From assembly GCF_030270585.1 (NCBI RefSeq), contig NZ_BSYI01000045.1, positions 1 through 43,708 of the forward strand: a stretch of 43,708 nucleotides of DNA, read 5' to 3'. How positions within the stretch are numbered: position 1 is the stretch's first letter; every line of letters begins with the position of its first letter. This DNA is from Paralimibaculum aggregatum (GTDB lineage Bacteria > Pseudomonadota > Alphaproteobacteria > Rhodobacterales > Rhodobacteraceae). The translations under genes were made by a program, and so were the position numbers. Under the pieces are notes generated by a model that was not told the origin of the DNA, did no database searches, and saw nothing but the letters and a program-made list of their open reading frames with translations. Positions 34,105-43,144 of the stretch are shown here, one piece after another.

Positions 34105-35114
34105 CACTCGGCCTCGTCTTCGTAGCCGACGAGGCTGAGCGGCCGCGCCGGGATGCCGGCGAGCCCGCACCAGCGCACCAGCGCCTCCTCGCGGCCATGG
34201 GTGACCCAGACCTCCTGCGGCGCGAGCTGGGCGATGGTGTCGGTGAGCCCCGGCCAGTCGGCATGGTCGGAGAGCACCAGCGGCAGCTCCACCCCGCGCT
34301 GCCGGGCCCGGGCGCGGACCTGCATCCAGCCGCTGGCGAAGGCGATCAGCGGGTCGGGGAAGCGCTGCGCCCATTTCGCGGCGAAGGCGGAGGGCGGCCC
34401 GAGCACCACGGCGCCGGCGAAGGCGCCCTTGGTCCCGCGGTCCACCGTGGCGCTCTCGAGCGGGCCGAGGGCGATGCCGCGGCTCTCGTAATAGGCGCAG
34501 AGCCTGGCCAGCGCGCCGTGGATGTAGATCGGGCGGTCGTAGCCGGCCGCGCGCAGCAGCGCGATCAGCCGCTGCGCCTTGCCGAGGGCATAGACGCCGA
34601 CGAGATGCGCCCGCTCGGGGAACTGCGCGAGCGAGGCCAGCAGCCGGGCAATCTCCGCCGCCGGATCGGGGTGGCGAAAGACCGGCAGGCCGAAGGTCGC
34701 CTCGGTGATCAGCACATCCGCCGGCACCGGCTCCCAGGGCGCGCAGGAGGGGTCCGGTCCGCGCTTGTAGTCGCCCGTCACAAGGATGCGCAGCCCGCCG
34801 GCCTCCACCCTGATCTGCGCCGAGCCGAGCACATGGCCCGCCGGGTGGAAGCCGACCGTCACCCCGCCGAGCGCAAGGCTCTCTCCATAGCCTGCGGCCT
34901 GGGTGCTGCCGGCATGGTCGGCGCCATGGCGCAGGCCCATGATGTCGAGCGTCTCGCGGGTGGCGAGCACCGCGCCATGGCCCGGGCGGGCATGGTCGGC
35001 ATGGCCATGGGTGACCAGGGCGCGCGGCACCGGGCGCACCGGATCGATGTGGAAATCCCCGACCGGGCAGTAGAGCCCCGCGGGGGTTGGGCGGAGAAGG
35101 TCCTGCGGCTGCAT
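34104..35114 (-). CDS. Ligase-associated MBL-fold exonuclease
   Basis: A 336-residue metallo-beta-lactamase-fold nuclease of the beta-CASP/Artemis-like group. The metal motif HxHxDH is in ALVTHGHADHARPGHG, and further His/Asp ligands are in FHPAGHVLGSAQ and LVTGDYKRG. Later, VVLGPPSAF, FASGWMQVR and PLVLSDHADWPGL form the beta-CASP region. It would trim DNA ends before sealing by the ligase encoded next. ATG 35114 gives the family N terminus (QDLLRPTPAGLYCPVGDFHI); the extra open frame upstream is Ala/Arg-rich. The start lies 117 bases after the end of the giant gene, beyond that gene's terminator. Confidence 0.92.
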   Translation of the reverse strand: MQPQDLLRPTPAGLYCPVGDFHIDPVRPVPRALVTHGHADHARPGHGAVLATRETLDIMGLRHGADHAGSTQAAGYGESLALGGVTVGFHPAGHVLGSAQIRVEAGGLRILVTGDYKRGPDPSCAPWEPVPADVLITEATFGLPVFRHPDPAAEIARLLASLAQFPERAHLVGVYALGKAQRLIALLRAAGYDRPIYIHGALARLCAYYESRGIALGPLESATVDRGTKGAFAGAVVLGPPSAFAAKWAQRFPDPLIAFASGWMQVRARARQRGVELPLVLSDHADWPGLTDTIAQLAPQEVWVTHGREEALVRWCGLAGIPARPLSLVGYEDEAE

Positions 35115-35174
35115 CGGGCAAGAGTAGCGCGCGGCGGCGGCGGCGACAGCCCGGAAGGCGCAGGGGCGGGGCAC

Positions 35175-35205
35175 GAAAGGAAAGGGGCCGCGCGATGGCG
35201 GCCCC
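35175..35205 (-). terminator. Intrinsic terminator of the giant gene
   Basis: Read on the minus strand, GGGGCCGC-CATCGC-GCGGCCCC forms an eight-base-pair perfect stem with a six-base loop (35205-35184), followed by TTTCCTTTC. It begins 26 bases after the stop of the giant gene and separates it from the exonuclease gene on the same strand. Confidence 0.75.
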
Positions 35206-35230
35206 CTCCGGTCTCCTGCCTGAACCTGCT

Positions 35231-38200
35231 TCAGGCGAGCAGGCTGTCCTCGATCAGGTCGAGCAGCTCGCCGTTGAAGGAGATGCCGGTGACATTGCCG
35301 TCGCCATCGGTGGTGACGTCGACCGCGATGTCGAAGGTATCGTCCGCCGTGCCCATGCCGTCCGGCGTCGCACCGTCCTCGAGATACTCGACGCCGATCC
35401 GCGCGAAGTAGTCGGTGGCGCCATCGAGCGGCTCGACGGTGGTGTCCGGCGCGACGTCGAGACCGGCACCGGTAAGATCGATCCCCGGATCGCTGTCGTC
35501 GATCAGGATGCCCACCTCGCCGCTGCCGTCGGTGCCGACGATGGCGAAGGAGACGATGTCGAGCAGGTCCGGGTCGTCGACCAGGCCGGAGAGGCCGAAG
35601 GGCGCGGTCTCCGCAACCTCGATCTCGTTGCCGGTGATCCCGCTGAGGATCTCGCTGGCCTCGAGATAGAGCTCCGAGTCGATCTCGATGACGCTGAGCG
35701 AGCTCGATGTTCCGGTGAACAGCACGTCGAAATGGGTCTCGACCGTGGCGCCGCCATCGGCATCCGAAGCGGTGATGGCATAGGTGGTCTCGCCGCCGCC
35801 ATCGGTGGTCTCCACCACTTCGGTCACGTTGAGCGTCGCCAGCACCGCGGCCGGGATGTTCACCGTGGCCAGCGCGTTGCTGGCGAAGCCGTCATAGTCG
35901 GTGATGTCGACCAGCTGCTCGTTGACCGGATCCCAGTAGAGGTTGGGGTTGATGTCGGAGACCCGGTTGATGGTCGCCGGGTCGTAGCCCGCCGCCAGGA
36001 TATCGGCATCGGTCTTGGTCTGGTCGAGCAGCCAGACTTCGCTGCCGCCGCCGAAATCGACCCCGCCCGGATCGACCACCAGGATGCCCTGGCCGAGGTC
36101 GCTCGTGTCGGTGAAGTCGAAGATCGGTGCCTCGGTGATGCCGAGCTCGGTGGCGACGTAGTTGGTCAGGTCGATCAGACCGGTATCGGCGATATCGACG
36201 CCGCCATTGATGGCATAGACCACGCCGACCGAGCTGTAGGGATCGTAGTCGCGGATCTCGAAGGCATCGAAGACGCCGAACTGCGCGGTGAAGAGATCGA
36301 AGAGATCCACCTCCGTCACGCCCACCATCGCGGCGAACTCGGCGCGCAGCTCGAGCACCGTGCCATCGGTGACCGTGCCGTTGGTGAACACCACCGAGGC
36401 GCCCTTGATCTGCTTGTTGGCGGCAAGGAAGCCGGTGAAGTTGAACTTCTGCCCGCCAAGAGCCGCCCAGGGCGAGCCGTTGACGTTGATCACGCCGAGA
36501 TTGGTGGTGGTCTCGAAGCCGGTGATCGAGACCGTGTCGGTCTCGCTCGCGCCGGTCAGCGTGCGCAGATAGTCCTCGGTGTCGACCGGGCTGCGGTCGA
36601 AGAAGCTCGCGACCACGATCTCGGTACCGTTCTGGAGACCCTCGGTGCGCAGGCCGAACAGGCCCGGATCGATGAGGCCCTCGACCGGATCGATGTCGCC
36701 ATCGCTGTCGAGATCGCCCAGCTCGCCGAAATACGGGTCCGGATCGAGGCCCGCCTTGCCGGCGATCAGGCTGTCGCCGCCGGTGACGTCGTCGCCGATC
36801 AGGTTCGGGTCATCCGCCGGATCGGGCGCGTTGCGCGATTCCGAGAAGCCCGTGCTGGCGGCGAGCAGGATGGTCTGGTTGGTCTCCGCGCCCTCCTCGC
36901 CAAGATACTTGGCCGCACGGCTGAGGGCGGTTCCGATATCGACGGTGTCGAATTCCGCCTGCTCCTCGACGGTCAGATCCTCGACGAAGTCGAACAGGCC
37001 GGCGAACATCCCGCTGGCGTTGAGGTTCGACGCGGCGACACTGATATCGGTCACACCGATGCCACCCGCCGCCTGCACGATCGCATCCGCGGTGAGCGGC
37101 TGCCCGTTGAACTCGGTCAGCGTGGTGTTGATCGGGCTGCCGGCGGCCGGGCCGGAGGCGATGGTGCGCCCGTCGCTGGCACGGGCATTGGTGACGATCG
37201 CGATCTCCTGGTCGCCGCGATCCGACCCCGCCAGCTGCGTGGCCAGTTCCCAGACACCCATGATCGCGAAGTCGACCGGGGTGCCCGCACGGCCCGAGGC
37301 GTTGGCGTCGCCCGCCGCAGCATACTGGCCGCCGCCGCCGGTGCCGGCCGCCGGGTTGGAGACGTCGACGATCACCGCGATCGCCTGGCTCTGCGCCCGG
37401 TCGGTGGTGATGTTGCCGGCGATGGTGATCTCGTCCGACTGGCCGCTGCCGTCATCGATCAGGCCGGCATCGACATCGTTGTTCACCTCGCCGCGGGCCA
37501 GCGTGATCGTGCCGGTCTCGCCGGTGATCACGTCGGCGTCGCTGTCGAGCGCATCGTCGCCGGCATCGGCGGCGGTGAAGGTCAGGCCGCCGTCGGGGGC
37601 CAGCACGAAGCGGACCTGGTAGTCGCCCTCGGCGAGGCCGGTGAAGCCGTAGACGCCGTCCACCGTGGTGGTGGTGCCGATCACCGCGCCGCCGCTCAGC
37701 AGCTCGACGGTGACGCCGTCGACGCCCGCCTCCGAGCCGCCCTGCAGGCCGTCGCCATCGGCATCGAGCCAGACGAAGTCGCCGATTGCGCCGGTCATCG
37801 GGTCCGGCTGCTCGACGAGGCCGGCATCGACGTCGTTGTTCACCTCGCCGCGGGCCAGCGTGATGGTGCCGGTGGTGCCGGTGGCGTCGGCATCGCTGTC
37901 GAGCGCGTCATCGCCGGCATCGGCGGTGGTGAAGTCGTAGAGCGAGCCGTCCGGATTGGTGAAGCGGACCTGGTAGTCGCCCTCGGCGAGGCCGGTGAAG
38001 CCGTAGACGCCGTCCACCGTGGTGGTGGTGCCGATCACCGCGCCGCCGCTCAGCAGCTCGACGGTGACGCCGTCGACGCCCGCCTCCGAGCCGCCCTGCA
38101 GGCCGTCGCCATCGGCATCGAGCCAGACGAAGTCGCCGATTGCGCCGGTCATCGGGTCCGGCTGCTCGACGAGGCCGGCATCGACGTCGTTGTTCACCTC

Positions 38201-41200
38201 GCCGCGGGCCAGCGTGATGGTGCCGGTGGTGCCGGTGGCGTCGGCATCGCTGTCGAGCGCGTCATCGCCGGCATCGGCGGTGGTGAAGTCGTAGAGCGAG
38301 CCGTCCGGATTGGTGAAGCGGACCTGGTAGTCGCCCTCGGCGAGGCCGGTGAAGCCGTAGACGCCGTCCACCGTGGTGGTGGTGCCGATCACCGCGCCGC
38401 CGCTCAGCAGCTCGACGGTGACGCCGTCGACGCCCGCCTCCGAGCCGCCCTGCAGGCCATCGCCATCGGCATCGAGCCAGACGAAGTCGCCGATCGCGCC
38501 GGTCATCGCGTCGATGAAGCCGGCATCGACATTCTCGGTGGTCTCGCCGCTCACCACGGTGACGCCGAGGACCTCGCCGGTGGTCGGGTCGGCATCGCTG
38601 TCGGTCTCGTCGGCGCCGACATCCTGCGCGGTGAAGGCGAGGCCGGTCTCGTCCGGGTTGAGGAAGCGCACGGTGTATTCGCCGGCATCGACATCCGAGA
38701 AGATGTAGCTGCCGTCGGCCTCGGCGGTGGTGGTGCCGGTCACGCTGCCATCGGCGGCGATGAGCTGCACCTCGACACCGCCCAGCAGATCGTCGGTGCC
38801 GATGTCATACTGGCCGTCGGCGCCGGCATCGAAGAAGGCCTGGCCGGTGATCGCGCCGCCCGGCTCCGCCTCGCCGACGACGGTGATGTTGACCGTCGCG
38901 GTGTCGGTGATCGGGGCGTCGCCCTCCTCCACGGTGCGCAGGTTGTCGAGCGCGCCGGAGCCGGCGAGCACGATGGTCATCTTGACCACGTTCGCGCTGT
39001 CGCCGCCCGCCGCGGCCGCGGCCGCCGCGATGTCGAAGCCCGGGGCGACGCCGCCATCCACGGTGATCGGGCCCGCGAAGGTGATGGTCGAACCGTCCGC
39101 CTTCTCGAGGGTGATCTGCGGGGTCGGCTCCTCGGTATCGATGAAGTCGAGGCTCTCGATGCTCCGCGGGGTGGCGAAGGTGAACTCGAGGGTGCCGCCG
39201 CCGGCCTGGTCGTCCGGGTCGGACTGGTCCATGTCCTCGGAGATGATCAGCACGCCGCCCTGACCCACGTTGAGGTCCGGGTCGTTGCCGGTGACCACGC
39301 CGTCGGAGTTCAGGATCATCGCCCGGTTGGTCGGATCGCTGCCGCGGGTCGCGAGCACCGAGATGCCGTTGCCGAGATCGCTGACCAGCGCGCCGCCGCC
39401 ATCCGGGGCCGGGCCGGTGAGGATCTCGAAGTCGAGCGTGGTCTCGGTCGAGGTGGTGCCGCCGGGGCGGGAGACCTCGTAGTCGACCGCGAAGGTGATC
39501 GTCTCGTCCTGCTCGAGGCTCTCGAAGTCGTCCACCACGAAGGTGAAGTTGCCGTCGGCGTCGATGGTGAGCGTGCCGGTATACGCGTCGCCGTCCGGCG
39601 CGGTCACGATGACCCCGGCCGGCTGGCCGACCGCGAGGGTCTCGCCGGGCTGCAGCGCGACGTTGGACGAGCCGAGCGACAGGCCGGTGACGGTGAGATC
39701 GGCGAAGTCGGTGCCGTCCTGCACGCCGCCCGCGACCGGGAAGGGCAGGCCGGTGAAGCCGCGATCGTCGCCGTCGACGATATTGGCGCCGCCGACGGTG
39801 GCGTCATCCTGCAGCACCGAGCCGTCCTCGGAGAAGGCATAGTGATCGTCCGCCGGCTCGACCACGATCACGTCCGGGCTCTCGCCGTTGACGGTGATCG
39901 TGACATTGGCGGTGCTGGTGGCCGGATCGCCCGGCTCCGTGAGTGCGACGTCGAGGTTGTCGACCGCACCGGAGCCGGCGAGGACGATCTTCAGCTGGAC
40001 GACATCGGTGGCATCCTCGCCCTGCAGCGCCGCCGCCTGGGCGATGTCGAAGCGCGCCGCCTCGCCGTTGCCGGTGACCGTGCCGTTGAGGGTGACGGTC
40101 GAGCCGTCCGCCTTGGTCAGCACGATCTGCGGGGTCGGCTCCTCGGTGTCGATCAGGTCGATGGTGTAGAGCGTGGCGGGGGCATCGAAGTCGAAGATGA
40201 TGGTGCCGCCGCCGGCATTGTCGTCCGGCGCCGTGTCGGAGCCGTTGTTCTCCTGCACGATCAGCACGTTGGAGAGCTGGCCCGTGGTCGAGGCGCGCAG
40301 ATCGTTGTCCTCGCCGAACTGCGTGGTGTCGTAGATCCGCGCCACGTCCTGCGAGCTGCCCGGCCGGAAGGCCGAGATGGTCATGCCGTCGATCTGGTCG
40401 GTGACGTAGTCGCCGCCGGAGAGGTCGTCGAAGGTGACGGTCTCGCGCACCGTGGTCGAATCCCCGGCGACATCCGAGGTGATGGTGTACTGGAAGGTGG
40501 TCGAGACGCTGTCGCCGTCGAACAGCGTGTCCTCGGTGCCGGCATCCGGCACGAAGGTCAGATTGCCGTCGGCGTCCACGGTGGCAATGCCGGTGATGGT
40601 CTTGCCGCCGCCGGTCAGGGTCAGCGGGAAGCTGTCGCCCGGGGCATAGTCGGTGCCGTCGACGGTGACCGTGGTCAGCGAGAAGCCGTCGCCGTCCTCG
40701 TCGCGGTCGACCAGGCCGTCGGCCGGATCGGCATCGAGGATGATGTTGGCCTGCACGGCCTGGCCGGCGCCGATCTCCTCGTCCTCGTTGATGGTGTAGG
40801 CGTTGTCCTCGGCGATCGGCGGGTTGTCGCCGCCGCTGTTGTCGCCGGTGGTGCCGATCACCGTGACGGTGATGGTTGCGGTGTCCACCGGAGCCGGGCC
40901 ATCGGGCGATTCGGTGCCGATGAGTTTCAGCGAATCCTCGCGCGCGCCGCCGTCGGGGCCGACGCTGGTGGTGCGCAGGCCGAACTCCTGGCCCGTCAGC
41001 AGATCGAGGCTCAGCGTCTGACTGGAATGGCTGAGGACGAACTGGGTGAACTGGATGTCGTCGCCCGCCTGGCCCTGGGAGCCGATCTCGACGCCGCCAT
41101 CGAAGCCGCTGGTGGCGCCGTTCATGTTGGCGCCGTTACCGAGGTTCTTGACGCTGTTGGCGAAGAACTGGGTGGTGCCGACATCCGGGCCGGTGGCGAC

Positions 41201-43144
41201 CAGGCCCGAGAGCAGGCTCTCGTCGGCGACATGGAAGAACAGGCCGCGGATATCGCCGATATCGCCGCCGTTCTCCAGCACCTCGACCGTCACCTGCAGG
41301 GTGCCGTTGACCTCGATGATGCGCGCCTGCGCCTCGAAGCCGTCGGGGCCGCTGAAGTCATAGACCAGCTGGTCATGGGTCGTGCCGCCGCCGCCGCCGT
41401 TCGGATCGGTGATCTCGTAGGTGAAGGTGGTGGTGCGGGTCTCGCCCGCGGCGAGATCGTCGAAGGCGCCGGCCGCGTTGAAGTCGAACTCGCCATTGGC
41501 GTCGAGGGTCGCCACGCCGCCGTTCGAGCCGGCGAGCAGGGTGCCCGGGGCGCCGCTGCCGAAGGCCGAGACGACGGCGCCGTCCGGATCGTCGTTGTCG
41601 AGCACGTTGAGATCGACATCGCCGGCGGCCTCGCTGGCCGAGACGATCAGGTCATCGTCGACCGCATCCACCTCGGTCGTGGTGCTGTTCGTGGTGGCGG
41701 TGCCCGGATCGGTGGGCGTGTTCTCGGAGGCGACGCCGGTGCTGGAGTTCAGCGCCTCGACCGCCACGTTGTCGACCCGCCAGACCTCGGAGGCGGCGGT
41801 GCTGTGCGACTTGAAGCGCAGCTGCACGCTGTCGTTGCCAGCCTCGATGTCGTAGCTCAGCGTGGTGTAGCTGTCCTGGATGAAGCTGCGACCGCTGCTG
41901 CCGGTGAAGACCTGCTTCCCGTCGATCCAGTCGGTCGCGTAGAAGGTGTCGATCCGCTCCCAGCCGGAGCCGGTGTTGATCTCGACAGCGAACCAGTCCT
42001 CATACTGGTGGCCCTGGGCCTCGTGGCCGCCGCCCTCGGCCTGGATCTCGAAGTTGATCCGGCCGGCGGCGCCATCGAGCTGCGCCGCGACGAACTCGCT
42101 CACCGCGTTCTTCTTGTTGCCGACGAGCGTGTCGTACTCGGTGTGATAGCCGGTCTCGTAGGCAATCTCGCTGCGGTCGTTGTTGTCGAAATCGGCGAGC
42201 AGCACGGTGGTCGCGTCGAGGCCGCTGTCGAGGTCGGAGGCGAGATCCGCCAGGCCCGCGTCGTAGAGATTCTCGTAGTAGCTGACGCCCGCGCTGTCGC
42301 CCTCGAGCGCGATGCTCATGCTGGCCAGCAGCGCGCCGGCCTCGAGCGCGAGATAGCCGACCTCCTCGGAGGTGTGGCTGGTCTCGTCGTTCTTCGACTG
42401 CTCTTCCTCGACATAGACGGTGGCGCCGGAGCCATCGACATAGGAGGCCCGCACGGTCGCGGTGTCGCCGCCATCGGTCGACTGCATCTGCGCGAAGAAC
42501 ACCACATTGCCCGAGACGCCGTTGTCGAAGGTGATCTCGTGCTCGTTGTGGGTGACGGTGTCGCCGGTGCTGCCGGCATTGGCGCCGGCGCCCGGATCGA
42601 TCGCGATCACCGAGACGGTCTCGTTGCCGTGCGCGGTGTGCGCCTCCTCGCCCTGCAGCTTGATCTCGAAGCTGTCGCTGTCGATGTTGCGCAGGCGGGT
42701 GGTGACGGCGTCCTCGTCATTCGTGGTGACCGTCTGGGCCAGCACGATCGGCGCCGCGGAGAAGCTGTGGCTGCCGTCGAAGCCGCTGTCGAAGCTGATC
42801 TCGGTGAAGCTGTCGGAGACGGTGAAATTCTCGGCGACGATGGTGGAGCCGTCCTCGAGCGTGTGGATGCCCTCGGCGACCGCCATCCAGGAGATGCTCT
42901 CCACCGGATGCGCGCCGTTCTGGTATTCCCACTCGTCGATCTGGAAATAGAAGCCGTCGTCGTTGATCCCGTCGGCCCGCATCACCACCGGGTGGCTGCT
43001 GTTGGTCGTGTTGACCATCAGGACGACCACCGGGTTGCGGATCGACTGATCGAACGCGATGTAATGCCACTCGTTCGAATTGGACTGCGCGACATCAAGC
43101 ACGCCGGCCTGACCGATCACCTGTCCCGTGCTGCTGGTCGTCAT
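35231..43144 (-). CDS. Giant modular surface/secreted protein, probable type I secretion substrate
   Basis: A 2,637-residue acidic protein without a Sec signal. Modules (approximate residues): three tandem beta-rich lectin-like repeats (14-108, 109-190, 200-272; VESISWMAVAEG, NETVSVIAIDPG, EEVGYLALEAG); a jelly-roll-like part (285-480); cadherin/VCBS-like modules (490-590, 775-905, 1070-1245); an unnamed domain twice (910-1065 and 1250-1405, both with IDTEEPTPQI and VLAGSGA-DNL); one divergent (1425-1546) and three near-identical SdrD_B-like repeats (1547-1900, DFVWLDADGDGLQGG); a VWA-like part (about 1915-2100, AIAVIVDVSNPAAG); and a unique C terminus ending LLDLIEDSLLA. Many DxDxDG loops suggest calcium binding. 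ATG 43144 follows GGGGAGA. Adhesin or matrix function is inferred. No T1SS genes are adjacent. Confidence 0.88.
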   Translation of the reverse strand: MTTSSTGQVIGQAGVLDVAQSNSNEWHYIAFDQSIRNPVVVLMVNTTNSSHPVVMRADGINDDGFYFQIDEWEYQNGAHPVESISWMAVAEGIHTLEDGSTIVAENFTVSDSFTEISFDSGFDGSHSFSAAPIVLAQTVTTNDEDAVTTRLRNIDSDSFEIKLQGEEAHTAHGNETVSVIAIDPGAGANAGSTGDTVTHNEHEITFDNGVSGNVVFFAQMQSTDGGDTATVRASYVDGSGATVYVEEEQSKNDETSHTSEEVGYLALEAGALLASMSIALEGDSAGVSYYENLYDAGLADLASDLDSGLDATTVLLADFDNNDRSEIAYETGYHTEYDTLVGNKKNAVSEFVAAQLDGAAGRINFEIQAEGGGHEAQGHQYEDWFAVEINTGSGWERIDTFYATDWIDGKQVFTGSSGRSFIQDSYTTLSYDIEAGNDSVQLRFKSHSTAASEVWRVDNVAVEALNSSTGVASENTPTDPGTATTNSTTTEVDAVDDDLIVSASEAAGDVDLNVLDNDDPDGAVVSAFGSGAPGTLLAGSNGGVATLDANGEFDFNAAGAFDDLAAGETRTTTFTYEITDPNGGGGGTTHDQLVYDFSGPDGFEAQARIIEVNGTLQVTVEVLENGGDIGDIRGLFFHVADESLLSGLVATGPDVGTTQFFANSVKNLGNGANMNGATSGFDGGVEIGSQGQAGDDIQFTQFVLSHSSQTLSLDLLTGQEFGLRTTSVGPDGGAREDSLKLIGTESPDGPAPVDTATITVTVIGTTGDNSGGDNPPIAEDNAYTINEDEEIGAGQAVQANIILDADPADGLVDRDEDGDGFSLTTVTVDGTDYAPGDSFPLTLTGGGKTITGIATVDADGNLTFVPDAGTEDTLFDGDSVSTTFQYTITSDVAGDSTTVRETVTFDDLSGGDYVTDQIDGMTISAFRPGSSQDVARIYDTTQFGEDNDLRASTTGQLSNVLIVQENNGSDTAPDDNAGGGTIIFDFDAPATLYTIDLIDTEEPTPQIVLTKADGSTVTLNGTVTGNGEAARFDIAQAAALQGEDATDVVQLKIVLAGSGAVDNLDVALTEPGDPATSTANVTITVNGESPDVIVVEPADDHYAFSEDGSVLQDDATVGGANIVDGDDRGFTGLPFPVAGGVQDGTDFADLTVTGLSLGSSNVALQPGETLAVGQPAGVIVTAPDGDAYTGTLTIDADGNFTFVVDDFESLEQDETITFAVDYEVSRPGGTTSTETTLDFEILTGPAPDGGGALVSDLGNGISVLATRGSDPTNRAMILNSDGVVTGNDPDLNVGQGGVLIISEDMDQSDPDDQAGGGTLEFTFATPRSIESLDFIDTEEPTPQITLEKADGSTITFAGPITVDGGVAPGFDIAAAAAAAGGDSANVVKMTIVLAGSGALDNLRTVEEGDAPITDTATVNITVVGEAEPGGAITGQAFFDAGADGQYDIGTDDLLGGVEVQLIAADGSVTGTTTAEADGSYIFSDVDAGEYTVRFLNPDETGLAFTAQDVGADETDSDADPTTGEVLGVTVVSGETTENVDAGFIDAMTGAIGDFVWLDADGDGLQGGSEAGVDGVTVELLSGGAVIGTTTTVDGVYGFTGLAEGDYQVRFTNPDGSLYDFTTADAGDDALDSDADATGTTGTITLARGEVNNDVDAGLVEQPDPMTGAIGDFVWLDADGDGLQGGSEAGVDGVTVELLSGGAVIGTTTTVDGVYGFTGLAEGDYQVRFTNPDGSLYDFTTADAGDDALDSDADATGTTGTITLARGEVNNDVDAGLVEQPDPMTGAIGDFVWLDADGDGLQGGSEAGVDGVTVELLSGGAVIGTTTTVDGVYGFTGLAEGDYQVRFVLAPDGGLTFTAADAGDDALDSDADVITGETGTITLARGEVNNDVDAGLIDDGSGQSDEITIAGNITTDRAQSQAIAVIVDVSNPAAGTGGGGQYAAAGDANASGRAGTPVDFAIMGVWELATQLAGSDRGDQEIAIVTNARASDGRTIASGPAAGSPINTTLTEFNGQPLTADAIVQAAGGIGVTDISVAASNLNASGMFAGLFDFVEDLTVEEQAEFDTVDIGTALSRAAKYLGEEGAETNQTILLAASTGFSESRNAPDPADDPNLIGDDVTGGDSLIAGKAGLDPDPYFGELGDLDSDGDIDPVEGLIDPGLFGLRTEGLQNGTEIVVASFFDRSPVDTEDYLRTLTGASETDTVSITGFETTTNLGVINVNGSPWAALGGQKFNFTGFLAANKQIKGASVVFTNGTVTDGTVLELRAEFAAMVGVTEVDLFDLFTAQFGVFDAFEIRDYDPYSSVGVVYAINGGVDIADTGLIDLTNYVATELGITEAPIFDFTDTSDLGQGILVVDPGGVDFGGGSEVWLLDQTKTDADILAAGYDPATINRVSDINPNLYWDPVNEQLVDITDYDGFASNALATVNIPAAVLATLNVTEVVETTDGGGETTYAITASDADGGATVETHFDVLFTGTSSSLSVIEIDSELYLEASEILSGITGNEIEVAETAPFGLSGLVDDPDLLDIVSFAIVGTDGSGEVGILIDDSDPGIDLTGAGLDVAPDTTVEPLDGATDYFARIGVEYLEDGATPDGMGTADDTFDIAVDVTTDGDGNVTGISFNGELLDLIEDSLLA
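37445..38506 (-). repeat. Three 354-base tandem repeats inside the giant gene
   Basis: Units 38153-38506 and 37799-38152 appear identical apart from two synonymous changes near their starts. Unit 37445-37798 is the same over its first two thirds and then diverges. Each encodes one 118-residue SdrD_B-like module starting MTGAIGDFVW. Frame is kept, so unit number could change by recombination without breaking the gene. Confidence 0.92.

Noticed and set aside
37445-38506. Tandem near-identical repeats considered as a CRISPR or satellite array.
   Set aside because: The 354-base units are coding, keep frame and encode recognisable SdrD_B-like modules, with no short repeat-spacer pattern.
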